Below, piece after piece: positions 1 to 8,870 of a DNA stretch of 64,000 nt (its first letter is position 1; each line of letters begins with the position of its first letter). Made by a program: the position numbers and the translations under genes. The stretch spans positions 3,436,001 to 3,500,000 of the forward strand of contig NZ_CP150951.2 of assembly GCF_038069655.2 (NCBI RefSeq), given 5' to 3'. The notes beneath the pieces are model-generated. The model saw only the letters and a program-made list of their open reading frames with translations. It was not told the DNA's origin and did no database searches. The DNA is from Yoonia sp. BS5-3. GTDB lineage: Bacteria; Pseudomonadota; Alphaproteobacteria; Rhodobacterales; Rhodobacteraceae.

Positions 1-438
1 CCCGGTTTTACCGCCGACCGAGCTGTCGACCTGTGCCAGAAGGCTGGTTGGTATCTGCACAAACCGCACGCCGCGCCGCAAGATGGCAGCAGCAAAGCCC
101 GCCAGATCACCGATCACCCCCCCGCCAAAGGCAACAACAATGTCGCCCCGCTCAACCTTTTGGGCCAAAAGCCATTCTGTCGCGCGTTCCAACTGCGCCC
201 AGCATTTTGTCGCCTCGCCCGCAGGCAGCGTCAGCGCCTCTGAGCTCAGCCCGGCCTGTTTCAATGCCTCTTGCAAAGCCGCCAAATGCAACGCTGCCAC
301 ATTTTCATCGGTCAAGATACTGACATGCTTGCGCCCGCCCATGGGCGCGATCTGCTTGCCTGCCTCAGCCAGCAGATCAGGTCCGATCAAGATATCATAG
401 GCTCGGTCGGGCAGATCAACATGGACTTTGGACGTCAT
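1..438 (-). CDS. aroB: 3-dehydroquinate synthase, N-terminal part (cut by window edge)
   Basis: Second step of the shikimate pathway: converts DAHP to 3-dehydroquinate in the cytoplasm using NAD and a divalent metal. About 146 codons are visible, beginning MTSKVHVDLPDRAYDILIG and running into the glycine-rich GGGVIGDLAG segment of the NAD site and QIPTSLLAQVDSSVGGKT, which is characteristic of the family. The C-terminal metal-binding part lies beyond position 1. The ATG at 438 overlaps the aroK stop as ATGA, so the two genes form a translationally coupled aroK-aroB unit, a common bacterial arrangement. The identification is secure; only the truncation by the window limits it. Confidence 0.95.
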   Translation of the reverse strand, partial: MTSKVHVDLPDRAYDILIGPDLLAEAGKQIAPMGGRKHVSILTDENVAALHLAALQEALKQAGLSSEALTLPAGEATKCWAQLERATEWLLAQKVERGDIVVAFGGGVIGDLAGFAAAILRRGVRFVQIPTSLLAQVDSSVGGKTG

Positions 439-995
439 GAAAGGGGCTCCAGAATGTCGGGACGCGTGGCGAGTGTATCGACCACGGTTTGGGTGGTTTC
501 TTCGATACTGGCCTCGGCCGCAATGGGAATACGCAGCCCGGCCTTGGCATAGATTGGTGTGCGTTCGTGGAAAATTGTGGTCAGAGTCGCCTTGGGATCA
601 GCGGTGCGTAGCAAAGGGCGAGTGTCTTTATGCCGGACACGCTCCCACAATGTTTGAAGATCGGCATCGAGCCAGACAGAAATGCCCATCTGATCAATGG
701 CCGTGCGATTGCGTTCTGCCAAAAAGGCGCCGCCACCGGTTGAGACGATCCGCGGCGGCCCTGTGAGCAGGCGGCGGATAACCTCGGACTCGCGTTCGCG
801 AAAAAAAGCCTCGCCATCGCGTTTGAAGATTTCGGCGATGGACAGGGCTGCAGCCTCTTCTATTGCGGCGTCACTATCGACGAATGGCACCTCAAGCGAT
901 GCAGCCAATGACCGGCCAATCGCCGTCTTTCCCGATCCCATCATGCCAACCAGCACCACTGTGCTGTGAAGTTGATATTGCTGCCCTTGGGCCAA
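435..995 (-). CDS. aroK: Shikimate kinase
   Basis: Phosphorylates shikimate at the 3-hydroxyl with ATP, two steps after AroB in aromatic amino acid synthesis. The 186-residue product has a Walker A loop GMMGSGKT at residues 17-24, the shikimate-binding VDSDAAIEE segment, the STGGGAF loop and the lid arginine region RPLLRT, all in family order. Length matches the family. The start has a hydrophilic tail of about ten residues before the P-loop strand, as in other alphaproteobacteria. It is the upstream gene of aroB and is divergent from the small membrane peptide at 1146. Confidence 0.95.
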   Translation of the reverse strand: MAQGQQYQLHSTVVLVGMMGSGKTAIGRSLAASLEVPFVDSDAAIEEAAALSIAEIFKRDGEAFFRERESEVIRRLLTGPPRIVSTGGGAFLAERNRTAIDQMGISVWLDADLQTLWERVRHKDTRPLLRTADPKATLTTIFHERTPIYAKAGLRIPIAAEASIEETTQTVVDTLATRPDILEPLS

Positions 996-1047
996 TTTTT
1001 CGCCTCCCGAATCCGGCCAACAGGTGCCGAACGCAAAAATTAATGAA

Positions 1048-1105
1048 TGAATGCCGTGATCTTGCGCAAAAGGCCATATATAAAGACTTACATAAGTGGC
1101 ATTCA
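1048..1105. repeat. Inverted repeat in the aroK / 1146 divergent intergenic region
   Basis: TGAATGCC at 1048-1055 and GGCATTCA at 1098-1105 are perfect reverse complements 42 bases apart. An AT-rich TATATAAA at 1077-1084 lies between them and could serve as a -10 element for the rightward genes. The symmetry could be a regulator site or a looped structure; nothing else supports either reading. Confidence 0.3.
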
Positions 1106-1145
1106 GACCACATATTGAGGCAGTTTAGTAAGTGCGAGGCAGATC

Positions 1146-1298
1146 ATGTGGCGACTGATCAAACTGATACTATTCCTGATCGTTCTGGCAGCCGTCGGAT
1201 TGGTCGCTTATGCGTATATAGGGCCAATCTTTTTCCCGGCTGATTTTGCAGCCCCGTCCCAAGAGGTAAGTACCCCTGTTACGTTGGACACAAATTAA
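1146..1298 (+). CDS. Small single-span membrane protein (50 residues)
   Basis: An ATG at 1146 opens a 50-codon frame ending in TAA at 1296-1298. The product starts MWRLIKLILFLIVLAAVGL, one hydrophobic helix at residues 4-25, followed by a short polar tail (PSQEVSTPVTLDTN). The positively charged N-terminus before the helix favours N-in topology. It overlaps the first possible codons of the downstream reading frame, so the two genes are probably cotranscribed with xerD. No function can be read from the sequence. It is too short for most ORF callers; the membrane-peptide composition and coupled position are the reasons for calling it. Confidence 0.6.
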   Translation: MWRLIKLILFLIVLAAVGLVAYAYIGPIFFPADFAAPSQEVSTPVTLDTN

Positions 1299-1332
1299 CC
1301 CACTGATCGCGCTGTTTTGCGTCGCGGGCAAC

Positions 1333-2811
1333 TTGGGCTTTGCGCAGGATGACACGCGGCCATTGTCCGCAATCGATTGGCTGTCCGAAAGCGCCGAACC
1401 CTCGCGCATCATCGAGCAGCCCATCACCAACACGGCCACTGCGCCGCAGGTGACGGTCACGCCCTTAGGCCGCCCATCGAAAGATCCCGTGGGCCTGCTG
1501 CCCCCTGCTGTAACTGGGCTTCCCCGCAATATCTGGTCGCAAAGCGATGAGCGTGTCTTGGTTGATCTCGTCCGCGCAGAGCGGGTTGAGACCCTGCCAG
1601 CCATTCAAGAATTCCTTAAAGTGCTGATGCTGGCCGAGGCCGATCCGCCGCGCGGTGCCGGCATTGATGGCGCGCTGTTTCTGGCCCGTGTCGACAAGCT
1701 GCTCGATCTTGGTGCGCTTGAGCCTGCGCAATCGCTGATCGAACAGGCCGAACCGGACACAGTGCCCCTGTTTCGCCGTTGGTTTGATGTGGCCTTGCTG
1801 ACCGGCACCGAAGATGTCGTCTGCGACGTCATGGGCGACAAGCCCTCGGTGGCACCGACCTATCCGGCTCGCATTTTCTGCATGGCCCGCAACGGTGATT
1901 GGGCCGAAGCCGCGCTGACGCTGAATACGCATCGCGCCTTGGGCGATATCACTGCGCAAGAAGACATGCTGCTGGCCCGTTTTCTTGATCCTGAACTATT
2001 TGAGGGTGAAGATCCGCTGCCGCATCCTGAACGGGTCAGCCCGCTAAGCTTTCGGATGCATGATGCCGTGGGCGAACCATTGATTACCGGCAATCTGCCA
2101 CTTGCCTTTTCCCACGCCGATTTGCGCGGCACGACTGCCTGGAAATCACAGATTGAAGCGGCTGAACGTCTGTCCCGCTACGGATCTGTGTCCGAAAACG
2201 TGTTGCAGCGCATCTATACCGCCCGTACCCCCGCCGCATCGGGTGGGATTTGGGACCGCGCCGAGGCGTTTCAACGCTTTGACGTGGCAATGCGTACGCG
2301 TGATCCCTCTGCTGTGACCCGCACCCTTCCAGGCGTTTGGGCCGCGATGAGCGATGCGCGCACCGAGGTCCAATTCGCAAAACTTTACGGCGCCGCTTTG
2401 CAAGACCTGCCGCTGCGCGGCGAGGCTGCTGAAATCGCCTTTCATGTCGGGCTGCTATCGCCAGAATATGAAAGCGTCGCGATTGCAGCCGCCGAAGCCG
2501 ATCAAGGATTTGATCCGTTTTTGATCGCCTTGGCGCGCGGGGTGCCGCAAGAGGTGCGCGTGACAACGGACCAGCAGATTGCTTTACAAGCCGCCTTTAA
2601 CGGTGCCCCGCCCCCGGCCGCCCTGCAGACACTGGTCGATGATCGCAAACTTGGCGAAGCTTTGCTGCGGGCCATCGCCCAATTCAACGAAGGGTATCTA
2701 GGTGATATCCGGTCCGTCAGGGATGCGCTGGCGTTAATGCGCGCCGTCGGGCTTGAGGACGTCGCCCGCCGCGCGGCTTTGCAGCTGATGATCCTGGACC
2801 GGGGCGCGTGA
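1333..2811 (+). CDS. Secreted/periplasmic protein of unknown function upstream of xerD
   Basis: About 492 residues, alanine-rich and helical in character, resembling repeat-type scaffold proteins (phrases such as AEAALTLNTHRALGDITAQ and EAAEIAFHVGLLS look TPR-like), but I recognise no enzyme motif. The TTG at 1333 is only a nominal start: the same frame is open back to 1270 and reads a hydrophobic stretch (INPLIALFCVAGNLGFAQDD) that looks like a signal peptide ending at FA-Q. Translation therefore probably begins at a non-ATG codon near 1276 (CTG, after AAGAGG at 1261-1266). The stop overlaps the GTG start of xerD. The placement of a non-catalytic exported protein before xerD probably reflects shared transcription, not shared function. 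Confidence 0.75.
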   Translation: MGFAQDDTRPLSAIDWLSESAEPSRIIEQPITNTATAPQVTVTPLGRPSKDPVGLLPPAVTGLPRNIWSQSDERVLVDLVRAERVETLPAIQEFLKVLMLAEADPPRGAGIDGALFLARVDKLLDLGALEPAQSLIEQAEPDTVPLFRRWFDVALLTGTEDVVCDVMGDKPSVAPTYPARIFCMARNGDWAEAALTLNTHRALGDITAQEDMLLARFLDPELFEGEDPLPHPERVSPLSFRMHDAVGEPLITGNLPLAFSHADLRGTTAWKSQIEAAERLSRYGSVSENVLQRIYTARTPAASGGIWDRAEAFQRFDVAMRTRDPSAVTRTLPGVWAAMSDARTEVQFAKLYGAALQDLPLRGEAAEIAFHVGLLSPEYESVAIAAAEADQGFDPFLIALARGVPQEVRVTTDQQIALQAAFNGAPPPAALQTLVDDRKLGEALLRAIAQFNEGYLGDIRSVRDALALMRAVGLEDVARRAALQLMILDRGA

Positions 2812-3749
2812 CGCCAGCCGATCAATCAATGCCGCGCTGGGTTCAGGTGTTCCTTGAGGCCCAGGCCGCAGAACTGGACGCTGCGGCAAACACCCGGCTG
2901 GCTTATGCCCGCGATTTGAATGACTTTGCACAATGGCTGGCTGGCAAGTCGCTGCATTTTTCGTCACTCTATCAGGACCATATCGAAAGCTATCTGATTG
3001 ATTGTGAAGCCGAGGGGCTGGCCCCATCCACGCGTGCGCGTCGGCTATCGGCCATCAAGCAGCTTTTCCGCTTTGCCTTTGAGGAAGGGTGGCGCGACAG
3101 CAACCCGGCTATTCAGATCAAAGGGCCGGGTCAATCCAAGAAACTCCCTAAAACGCTGGACATTGCTGAGGTCGACAGACTGCTAGAGGCGGCGCGCAAC
3201 AGCCCGAAACAGGCGCGGCGCAACACCTGCTTGATGGAGTTGCTTTACGCCACCGGCATGCGTGTCACAGAACTGGTCAGCCTGCCCGTTTCAGCCGCAC
3301 GCGGTGATCCCAGAATGCTGTTGGTACGCGGCAAGGGCGGCAAAGAGCGCCTGGTTCCCCTATCGCCCCCGGCACGCGATGCGCTTGCCGCCTATCTGCC
3401 CGAACGCGATACGCAAGATGCTGCCGCTGTAAAAGCGGGCAAGGCAGCATCGAAATTTCTGTTCCCCTCGCGGGGCAAACTTGGGCATCTGACACGGCAC
3501 CGGTTTTTCGGACTGATCAAAGAATTTGCCGTCGCGGGCGGCGTATCACCTGCCAAAGTCACCCCGCACACGCTGCGCCACGCTTTTGCGACCCATCTTT
3601 TGGCGGGCGGGGCTGATCTGCGCTCGATCCAGACGATGCTGGGTCATGCCGATGTCGCTACGACCGAAATTTATACGCATGTTCTGGATGAACGTCTGAA
3701 AGAGCTGGTCTTGGAACATCATCCGCTTGCCAAACCGGGCAAGTCTTGA
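2808..3749 (+). CDS. xerD: Tyrosine recombinase XerD
   Basis: Site-specific recombinase that acts with XerC at dif to resolve chromosome dimers at division. The 313-residue product has the N-terminal SAM-like core-binding domain (about residues 5-95) and the catalytic domain with the full set of active residues: Arg in ATGMRVTELVSLP, Lys in RGKGGKERLVPL, His-X-X-Arg in TPHTLRHAFATHLL, His in LGHADVATTEIYTH, and the nucleophile Tyr289. The length and the absence of phage neighbours argue for the housekeeping enzyme, not an integrase. It starts at GTG 2808, overlapping the previous stop. Confidence 0.92.
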   Translation: MTPADQSMPRWVQVFLEAQAAELDAAANTRLAYARDLNDFAQWLAGKSLHFSSLYQDHIESYLIDCEAEGLAPSTRARRLSAIKQLFRFAFEEGWRDSNPAIQIKGPGQSKKLPKTLDIAEVDRLLEAARNSPKQARRNTCLMELLYATGMRVTELVSLPVSAARGDPRMLLVRGKGGKERLVPLSPPARDALAAYLPERDTQDAAAVKAGKAASKFLFPSRGKLGHLTRHRFFGLIKEFAVAGGVSPAKVTPHTLRHAFATHLLAGGADLRSIQTMLGHADVATTEIYTHVLDERLKELVLEHHPLAKPGKS

Positions 3750-3817
3750 AGCGCCCAAGTCAAACCGTCATATTGCCATCGAAATTTCCCTAATAAGTAC
3801 TCTCCTGAAAGCACCCT

Positions 3818-5119
3818 ATGGAAACCCCCACTCTTGACGCCGCATTTTGGGTCACCTCTGGCGCCATTTTGATCCTGCTTGTGATGTCGGCCTTTTTTTC
3901 GGGCTCCGAAACCGCATTGACCGCCGCATCACGCGGCAAGCTACGGTCAACGGCAGATAAAGGATCGCGGGGGGCTGAGCGCGCGTTGAAAGTGACCGAA
4001 GATAGCGAAAGGCTGATCGGATCGGTCCTGCTGGGCAATAATGTTGTGAACATCCTGGCCACATCGCTGGCGACTGCTGTGCTGACCAAGCTGTTTGGAC
4101 AAAACGGGGTTGCTGCTGCGACCCTAATCATGACCCTGCTCGTGTTAATCTTTGCTGAGGTACTGCCCAAGACCCTTGCCATTACATATCCCGAAGCGGT
4201 GGCGTCGCGGGTTGCTGCCCCGATTGGCCTGATTGTCTTTATTTTCTCACCGCTTGTCACGGCTGTGCGCTATCTGGTGCGCGGCGTGCTGTTTCTGTTT
4301 GGGGTCCGGACCGATCCTGACAGTAACATTCTCGCCGTGCGCGAAGAAATCGCAGGCGCATTGCAGCTGGGCCATTCCGAAGGGATTGTCGAAAAGGAAG
4401 ATCGCGACCGTATTCTGGGCGCGCTGGACCTGAACGAACGGGCGGTTGAGGAAATCATGCTGCACCGCTCTGGCATTGAAATGGTGGATGCCGCCCTGCC
4501 CCCGCAGGATATCCTGTCGCAAATCCTGACCAGCCCTTATACGCGCCTGCCGCTTTTCCAGGACGAGCCGGAAAACATCGTCGGCGTGATCCATGCCAAG
4601 GACCTTTTACGCGCCATGCATAAACTGGTTGGCGGTGATACGGAAAATGCCCAAGGCCTTGCCGCTTTTGATGTCACCAAAGTGGCCATGCCCGCCTATT
4701 TCGTCCCCGAAACGACGACTTTGGACGACCAGATGCGCAACTTCCTGAAGCGCAAAACGCATTTTGCGCTGGTTGTGGATGAATATGGCGCGTTGCAGGG
4801 GTTGATCACCCTTGAGGACATTCTGGAAGAAATCGTCGGCGAGATTGCCGATGAATTTGACGATCATGAAGAAGAGCAGATCGCTGCAACCTCGGACGGT
4901 GCCTATATTGTCGACGGCGTGATGACGATCCGTGATCTGAACCGCGCCCATGACTGGAACCTGCCCGATGATGAGGCCAATACCGTTGCAGGGTTGGTCA
5001 TTCACGAAGCGCAGATGATCCCGGTTGAAGGCCAGGTCTTTTCCTTCCACGGCTTCCGCTTTGAGGTTCTGAGCAAGGAAGAAAACCGGATCGCGACGTT
5101 GAAAATTCGCAAACTGTGA
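3818..5119 (+). CDS. CNNM/CBS-domain membrane protein (HlyC/CorC family)
   Basis: Predicted inner-membrane protein implicated in Mg2+/divalent cation homeostasis in this family. The 433 residues show an N-terminal DUF21/CNNM domain with about four hydrophobic segments (residues 8-30, 60-85, 92-115, 130-160) including SAFFSGSETALTAASR, then a CBS pair (about 200-340), then a C-terminal CorC_HlyC domain (about 355-433, DGVMTIRDLNRAHDWNLP). The older annotation 'hemolysin' should not be taken literally. It stands alone between xerD and ggt. Confidence 0.88.
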   Translation: METPTLDAAFWVTSGAILILLVMSAFFSGSETALTAASRGKLRSTADKGSRGAERALKVTEDSERLIGSVLLGNNVVNILATSLATAVLTKLFGQNGVAAATLIMTLLVLIFAEVLPKTLAITYPEAVASRVAAPIGLIVFIFSPLVTAVRYLVRGVLFLFGVRTDPDSNILAVREEIAGALQLGHSEGIVEKEDRDRILGALDLNERAVEEIMLHRSGIEMVDAALPPQDILSQILTSPYTRLPLFQDEPENIVGVIHAKDLLRAMHKLVGGDTENAQGLAAFDVTKVAMPAYFVPETTTLDDQMRNFLKRKTHFALVVDEYGALQGLITLEDILEEIVGEIADEFDDHEEEQIAATSDGAYIVDGVMTIRDLNRAHDWNLPDDEANTVAGLVIHEAQMIPVEGQVFSFHGFRFEVLSKEENRIATLKIRKL

Positions 5120-5284
5120 GGCGAAGTAACCGGTGTAACGCGTAGATGTTGTGCATCGCCGTGCCTCCGGTTGCCGGACAGGGCTGTCTTAATACCAAAC
5201 ACCAATCCCTTACCCCACCATGGGTTGTGTTCCCCTGACGCAAGGTCAATGGTCAGATCATTCATAGCTGCAACGAGGATGATC

Positions 5285-7090
5285 ATGACCTTTCGCGATC
5301 TACTGCCCTATTGTGCCTTAACCCTGTCCCTTGTTTCCCCCGCCATTGCCCAGCAGGCCGCCGACGCTGTCGCCCCTGAAGATGACACCGGCCTGTCCGT
5401 ATTCGAAAACATCAGTGACGCCGCCCAAGACGCCTTTGCTGCAAAGGCCGCCGGAGAGCCGATCATTGCGGAAGATTGGATGATTGCCGTGGCCAATCCG
5501 CTGGCCGCAGAAGCCGGCGCAGCGGTCTTGGCCGATGGCGGCACCGCCGCAGATGCGATGGTTGCTGCGCAAGCCGTTCTGGGGTTGGTTGAACCGCAAT
5601 CCTCAGGCCTTGGCGGCGGCGCCTTTCTGGTCTGGTATGATGCCGCCTCAGGCGAGCTTACCACGCTTGACGGGCGCGAGACCGCCCCTTTGGCTGCGAC
5701 GCCCACCTTATTTCAGGATGAGAATGGCGAAAGGCTTGGCTTTTTTGATGCTGTTGTTGGCGGCTTGTCTGTCGGCACCCCGGGCACGCCCAGGTTGATG
5801 GAAGACGCCCATCGCCGCTGGGGGCAAGCCAATTGGGCCGATCTATTGACCCCTGCCATCACCTTGGCCGAGGACGGTTTTGCCGTTTCCCCGCGCATGG
5901 CAGGTGCAATCGCAAATGATGCGGACAGATTGCAGCGCTTTCCGGCAACGGCCGCCTATTTCTTTCCCGGCGGAAGCCCGTTAGCCGCCGGTGATCTTCT
6001 GCAAAATCCCGATTACGCCGATACGCTGCACCAGCTTGCCGCCCATGGCAGCACAGCCTTTTATACTGGGCCCATTGCCGAAGATATCGTCGCGACGGTC
6101 CGAACAGCCGAGGGCAATCCCGGCGTTCTTTCAACCTTGGACATGGCCCTTTACGACGTGATTGAACGGCCCGCCGTCTGCGCCGGATTTCGCAGCTATG
6201 AGGTTTGCGGGATGGGTCCGCCCTCATCCGGGGCGCTGACTGTGGGCCAAATCCTGGGGATCGTGGACAATTTCGCGCTGGATGACCCGTCCGACCCGGA
6301 CGTGTGGCGCCTGATCGGTGATGCCTCTCGGCTCGCCTTTGCGGATCGAGGCCGCTACATGGCCGATAGTGATTTCGTGCCCATGCCAACCGAAGGCCTG
6401 CTGGATCCAATTTACCTTGAAGAGCGCGCCGGATTGATCGAAGGCGACCGCATTGACGGCTTTGTCGCCCTGCCCGAGGTGGCGCCCGGCAATCCCGAAT
6501 GGGATCATGCGCAGCTTTGGGGGGATGATGTCAGTCTCGAATTTCCATCCACATCCCATATCTCAATCGTTGATCGCTATGGCAACGCCCTGTCGATGAC
6601 GACAACAATTGAAAACGGCTTTGGCTCGCGTCTTTTCGTCCGGGGGTTCTTGCTGAATAATGAGCTGACGGATTTCTCTTTTGCGACGCATAATGACGGT
6701 TACCCAATCGCAAATAGGGTGGAACCAGGCAAGCGCCCCCGGTCATCCATGTCGCCCACGATTGTCATGGAAGATGGCGCGCCGGTCCTGGTGATCGGCA
6801 GTCCAGGCGGCAGCCGCATCATTGGTTATGTGGCCAAGACAATCATCGCCAATCTGGAATGGGGCATGAACATCCAAGAGGCGATCAACATGCCCCATCT
6901 GGTTAATCGCTTTGGCACGTATGATGTCGAGGAAGGCACCACAGCCGCTGATTTTGAAGTCCCACTGACAGAGCTGGGCTACGAGGTCAGCGTACGCAGT
7001 CTCAATTCAGGCCTGCATGCGATCAAGATCGGTGACACGCTCGCGGGTGGCGCTGACCCGCGCCGTGAAGGCATCGCCCTGGGCGAGTAA
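5285..7090 (+). CDS. ggt: Gamma-glutamyltranspeptidase (secreted)
   Basis: Cleaves or transfers the gamma-glutamyl group of glutathione and related compounds in the periplasm. The start is the ATG at 5285, with GAGG at 5275-5278; the longer frame upstream has no signal peptide in place. Residues 1-23 form a signal peptide ending SPAIAQ. The catalytic Thr423 lies in PSTSHISIVD, the autocleavage site that separates large and small subunits. The oxyanion loop GSPGGSRI and the LLNNELTDFS segment follow. The 601-residue length fits a proenzyme. The flanking genes give no pathway context. Confidence 0.93.
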   Translation: MTFRDLLPYCALTLSLVSPAIAQQAADAVAPEDDTGLSVFENISDAAQDAFAAKAAGEPIIAEDWMIAVANPLAAEAGAAVLADGGTAADAMVAAQAVLGLVEPQSSGLGGGAFLVWYDAASGELTTLDGRETAPLAATPTLFQDENGERLGFFDAVVGGLSVGTPGTPRLMEDAHRRWGQANWADLLTPAITLAEDGFAVSPRMAGAIANDADRLQRFPATAAYFFPGGSPLAAGDLLQNPDYADTLHQLAAHGSTAFYTGPIAEDIVATVRTAEGNPGVLSTLDMALYDVIERPAVCAGFRSYEVCGMGPPSSGALTVGQILGIVDNFALDDPSDPDVWRLIGDASRLAFADRGRYMADSDFVPMPTEGLLDPIYLEERAGLIEGDRIDGFVALPEVAPGNPEWDHAQLWGDDVSLEFPSTSHISIVDRYGNALSMTTTIENGFGSRLFVRGFLLNNELTDFSFATHNDGYPIANRVEPGKRPRSSMSPTIVMEDGAPVLVIGSPGGSRIIGYVAKTIIANLEWGMNIQEAINMPHLVNRFGTYDVEEGTTAADFEVPLTELGYEVSVRSLNSGLHAIKIGDTLAGGADPRREGIALGE

Positions 7091-7099
7091 TCAAGCAGC

Positions 7100-7124
7100 C
7101 AGGCGGTCCATTATGGGCCGCCTG
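7100..7124. terminator. Hairpin between convergent ggt and HerA-like gene
   Basis: A ten-base stem (7100-7109 with 7115-7124, one G-U pair) closes a five-base loop ATTAT. It lies nine bases past the ggt stop and just past the end of the opposing gene. No T-tract follows on either strand, so it may be an RNA 3'-end stabiliser, not a classic intrinsic terminator. Confidence 0.5.
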
Positions 7125-7136
7125 CAGCATCCTGGC

Positions 7137-8672
7137 CTAATTCCCTTTAAACAAGTTCCCCAATATCCCGCGCACCAACCGGCGGCCGGTTGTGCCCTTT
7201 AGCTCTTTGGCCACGACGGATGCCAGTGCGCTGCCAAAGCCCCCACCTGACGACCGGCTCGATTTACGCGATGTGGATTTACTGCTGCCATCATAGCGCC
7301 GCGCGGCTTTGAACTCGCGTTCTTTTTCCTCAAGCGCGGCTTCTTCAGCCTCAGCAGCTTCGGCCGCTTTGGCCGCATCCGCTGCACGCTCATTTAGCAT
7401 TTCATAGGCGCTATCACGGTCAATGGCAGTGTCATATTTACCCGCCATATCCGAGGCCGCCATGATCGCGCGCCGCGTGCCGCTGTCAATCGGCCCCAAC
7501 TGCGAGGATGGCGGACGGATCAATGTGCGCTGCACAACGGACGGGATGCCCTTGGCATCAAGAAAGGATGTCACCGCTTCGCCCGTGCCCACCTCTTGGA
7601 TGGCGCTTGCCGTGTCAAAGGCAGGATTGTCCCGGTAGGTCTCGGCGGCCGTTTTCAGTTCTTTGCGATCCTTGGCCGTGAAGGCGCGCAGCGCATGCTG
7701 CACCCTGTTACCAAGCTGGCCGAGAACATCATCGGGGATATCACCGGGGTTTTGGGTCACGAAATAAACCCCCACCCCTTTGGAGCGGATCAACCGCGCC
7801 ACCTGTTCGACCTTATCGACCAGTGCCTTTGGCGCGTCGTCAAACAGCAGATGCGCCTCGTCAAAAAAGAACACCAGCTTGGGCTTGTCGGGGTTACCGA
7901 CCTCGGGCAACTCTTCGAACAGCTCCGACAAGAGCCACAGAAGGAAGGTCGCATATAGCCGGGGGCTGCCCATAAGCTGATCTGCCGCGAGGATGTTAAT
8001 CTCGCCCCGCCCGCCGCGTGTCCGCATCATATCAGCCAGCGCAAGCGCCGGTTCGCCAAACAGCGCATCGCCGCCCTGGTTTTCAAGCACCAGCAATTGC
8101 CGCTGGATCGCGCCAACTGATGACGAGGCGACATTGCCATATTGCAACGACAGATCCTTGGCATTCTGCCCGACCCAGACCAATACAGCCCGCAGATCCT
8201 TAAGGTCAAGCAGCGGCAACCCTTCTTCATCGGCCACGCGGAAGGCCACGTTCAAAACGCCTTCCTGCACGTCGGTCAGTTCCATCAGCCGCGACAATAG
8301 CAACGGCCCCATTTCCGCGACTGTAGCCCGAATAGGATGCCCCTGTTCGCCAAAAAGGTCCCAGAATGTAACGGGGAACTGGTCATATTGCAGATCAAGC
8401 CCGATGGTGTCTGCCCGCTTGGTAAAGGCTTCATGCAGTTTGAACCCTTCCGAGCCGGATGCGGCAAGACCGGACAGATCGCCCTTCACATCCGACAGGA
8501 AAACCGGAACACCTGCAGCAGAAAAGCCTTCGGCCATGATTTGCAGTGTCACAGTTTTACCGGTGCCCGTCGCGCCTGCCACCAGCCCATGCCGATTGGC
8601 CTTGTCCAGCAACAGAACCTGCGGATCGGCGTAGCCGTCACCGCCGCCACCAATAAAGATATGATCAGACAT
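7137..8672 (-). CDS. HerA-like P-loop ATPase (DUF853 family)
   Basis: A FtsK/HerA-superfamily ATPase resembling E. coli YjgR; the cellular role of this family is not established. Residues 33-40 (GATGTGKT) are Walker A and [13 protein letters not shown] with Asp271-Glu272 is Walker B. The conserved [20 protein letters not shown] region carries the trans-acting arginine area. Residues about 425-490 are a charged, alanine/glutamate-rich then serine-rich linker (probable coiled coil), followed by a basic C-terminal segment. No NurA-type nuclease is adjacent, so it is not an archaeal-type HerA-NurA pair. It stands alone, convergent with ggt. Confidence 0.85.
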   Translation of the reverse strand: MSDHIFIGGGGDGYADPQVLLLDKANRHGLVAGATGTGKTVTLQIMAEGFSAAGVPVFLSDVKGDLSGLAASGSEGFKLHEAFTKRADTIGLDLQYDQFPVTFWDLFGEQGHPIRATVAEMGPLLLSRLMELTDVQEGVLNVAFRVADEEGLPLLDLKDLRAVLVWVGQNAKDLSLQYGNVASSSVGAIQRQLLVLENQGGDALFGEPALALADMMRTRGGRGEINILAADQLMGSPRLYATFLLWLLSELFEELPEVGNPDKPKLVFFFDEAHLLFDDAPKALVDKVEQVARLIRSKGVGVYFVTQNPGDIPDDVLGQLGNRVQHALRAFTAKDRKELKTAAETYRDNPAFDTASAIQEVGTGEAVTSFLDAKGIPSVVQRTLIRPPSSQLGPIDSGTRRAIMAASDMAGKYDTAIDRDSAYEMLNERAADAAKAAEAAEAEEAALEEKEREFKAARRYDGSSKSTSRKSSRSSGGGFGSALASVVAKELKGTTGRRLVRGILGNLFKGN

Positions 8673-8769
8673 AGCGCGTCGTTCCTTCAGAGCGTTTCAA
8701 AACAACATACATTTTTAACCATTTCGTGCCAGACTAAAGCCACGTCATTTCGGCGCCCTTGCGCCTGAT

Positions 8770-8821
8770 GGCATACTTCCTCCCTGTTGGACTTGCCGTG
8801 CCCTTGGGCACGGCTTTTTTT
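8770..8821 (+). ncRNA. Candidate short RNA 1 (5' end not defined)
   Basis: No plus-strand gene lies upstream, yet a strong intrinsic terminator (8795-8821) reads in the plus direction, so a short transcript should end here. The visible body contains the pyrimidine-rich CTTCCTCCCTG, an anti-Shine-Dalgarno-like segment typical of alphaproteobacterial small RNAs. Bases 8780-8795 are complementary to 8883-8898 in the next candidate RNA. The promoter is unclear; the listed start is a lower bound and the RNA may begin anywhere after about 8690. Confidence 0.4.
8795..8821 (+). terminator. Intrinsic terminator
   Basis: GCCGTGCCC (8795-8803) pairs perfectly with GGGCACGGC (8806-8814), followed by seven T residues. 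This is a textbook Rho-independent terminator on the plus strand. The nearest upstream gene is on the other strand, which is why a short RNA is inferred. Confidence 0.85.
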
Positions 8822-8835
8822 GTGCATATTCCGTG

Positions 8836-8864
8836 TTGACGGGCGCTGCGCCATTGCTTAGCAT
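8836..8864 (+). promoter_or_regulatory. Sigma70-type promoter for candidate RNA 2
   Basis: TTGACG (8836-8841) and TAGCAT (8859-8864) are separated by exactly 17 bases and match the -35 and -10 consensus at five and four positions. Transcription would begin near 8870, just after terminator 1. Confidence 0.5.
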
Positions 8865-8870
8865 TTCTGT

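Noticed and set aside
2808..3749. XerD as a phage or island integrase
   Set aside because: The length, full catalytic set, housekeeping neighbours and lack of any attached mobile genes point to the chromosomal enzyme.
5171..5284. Upstream extension of the ggt frame
   Set aside because: It would place a charged stretch before the signal peptide, and GAGG is correctly spaced for ATG 5285.
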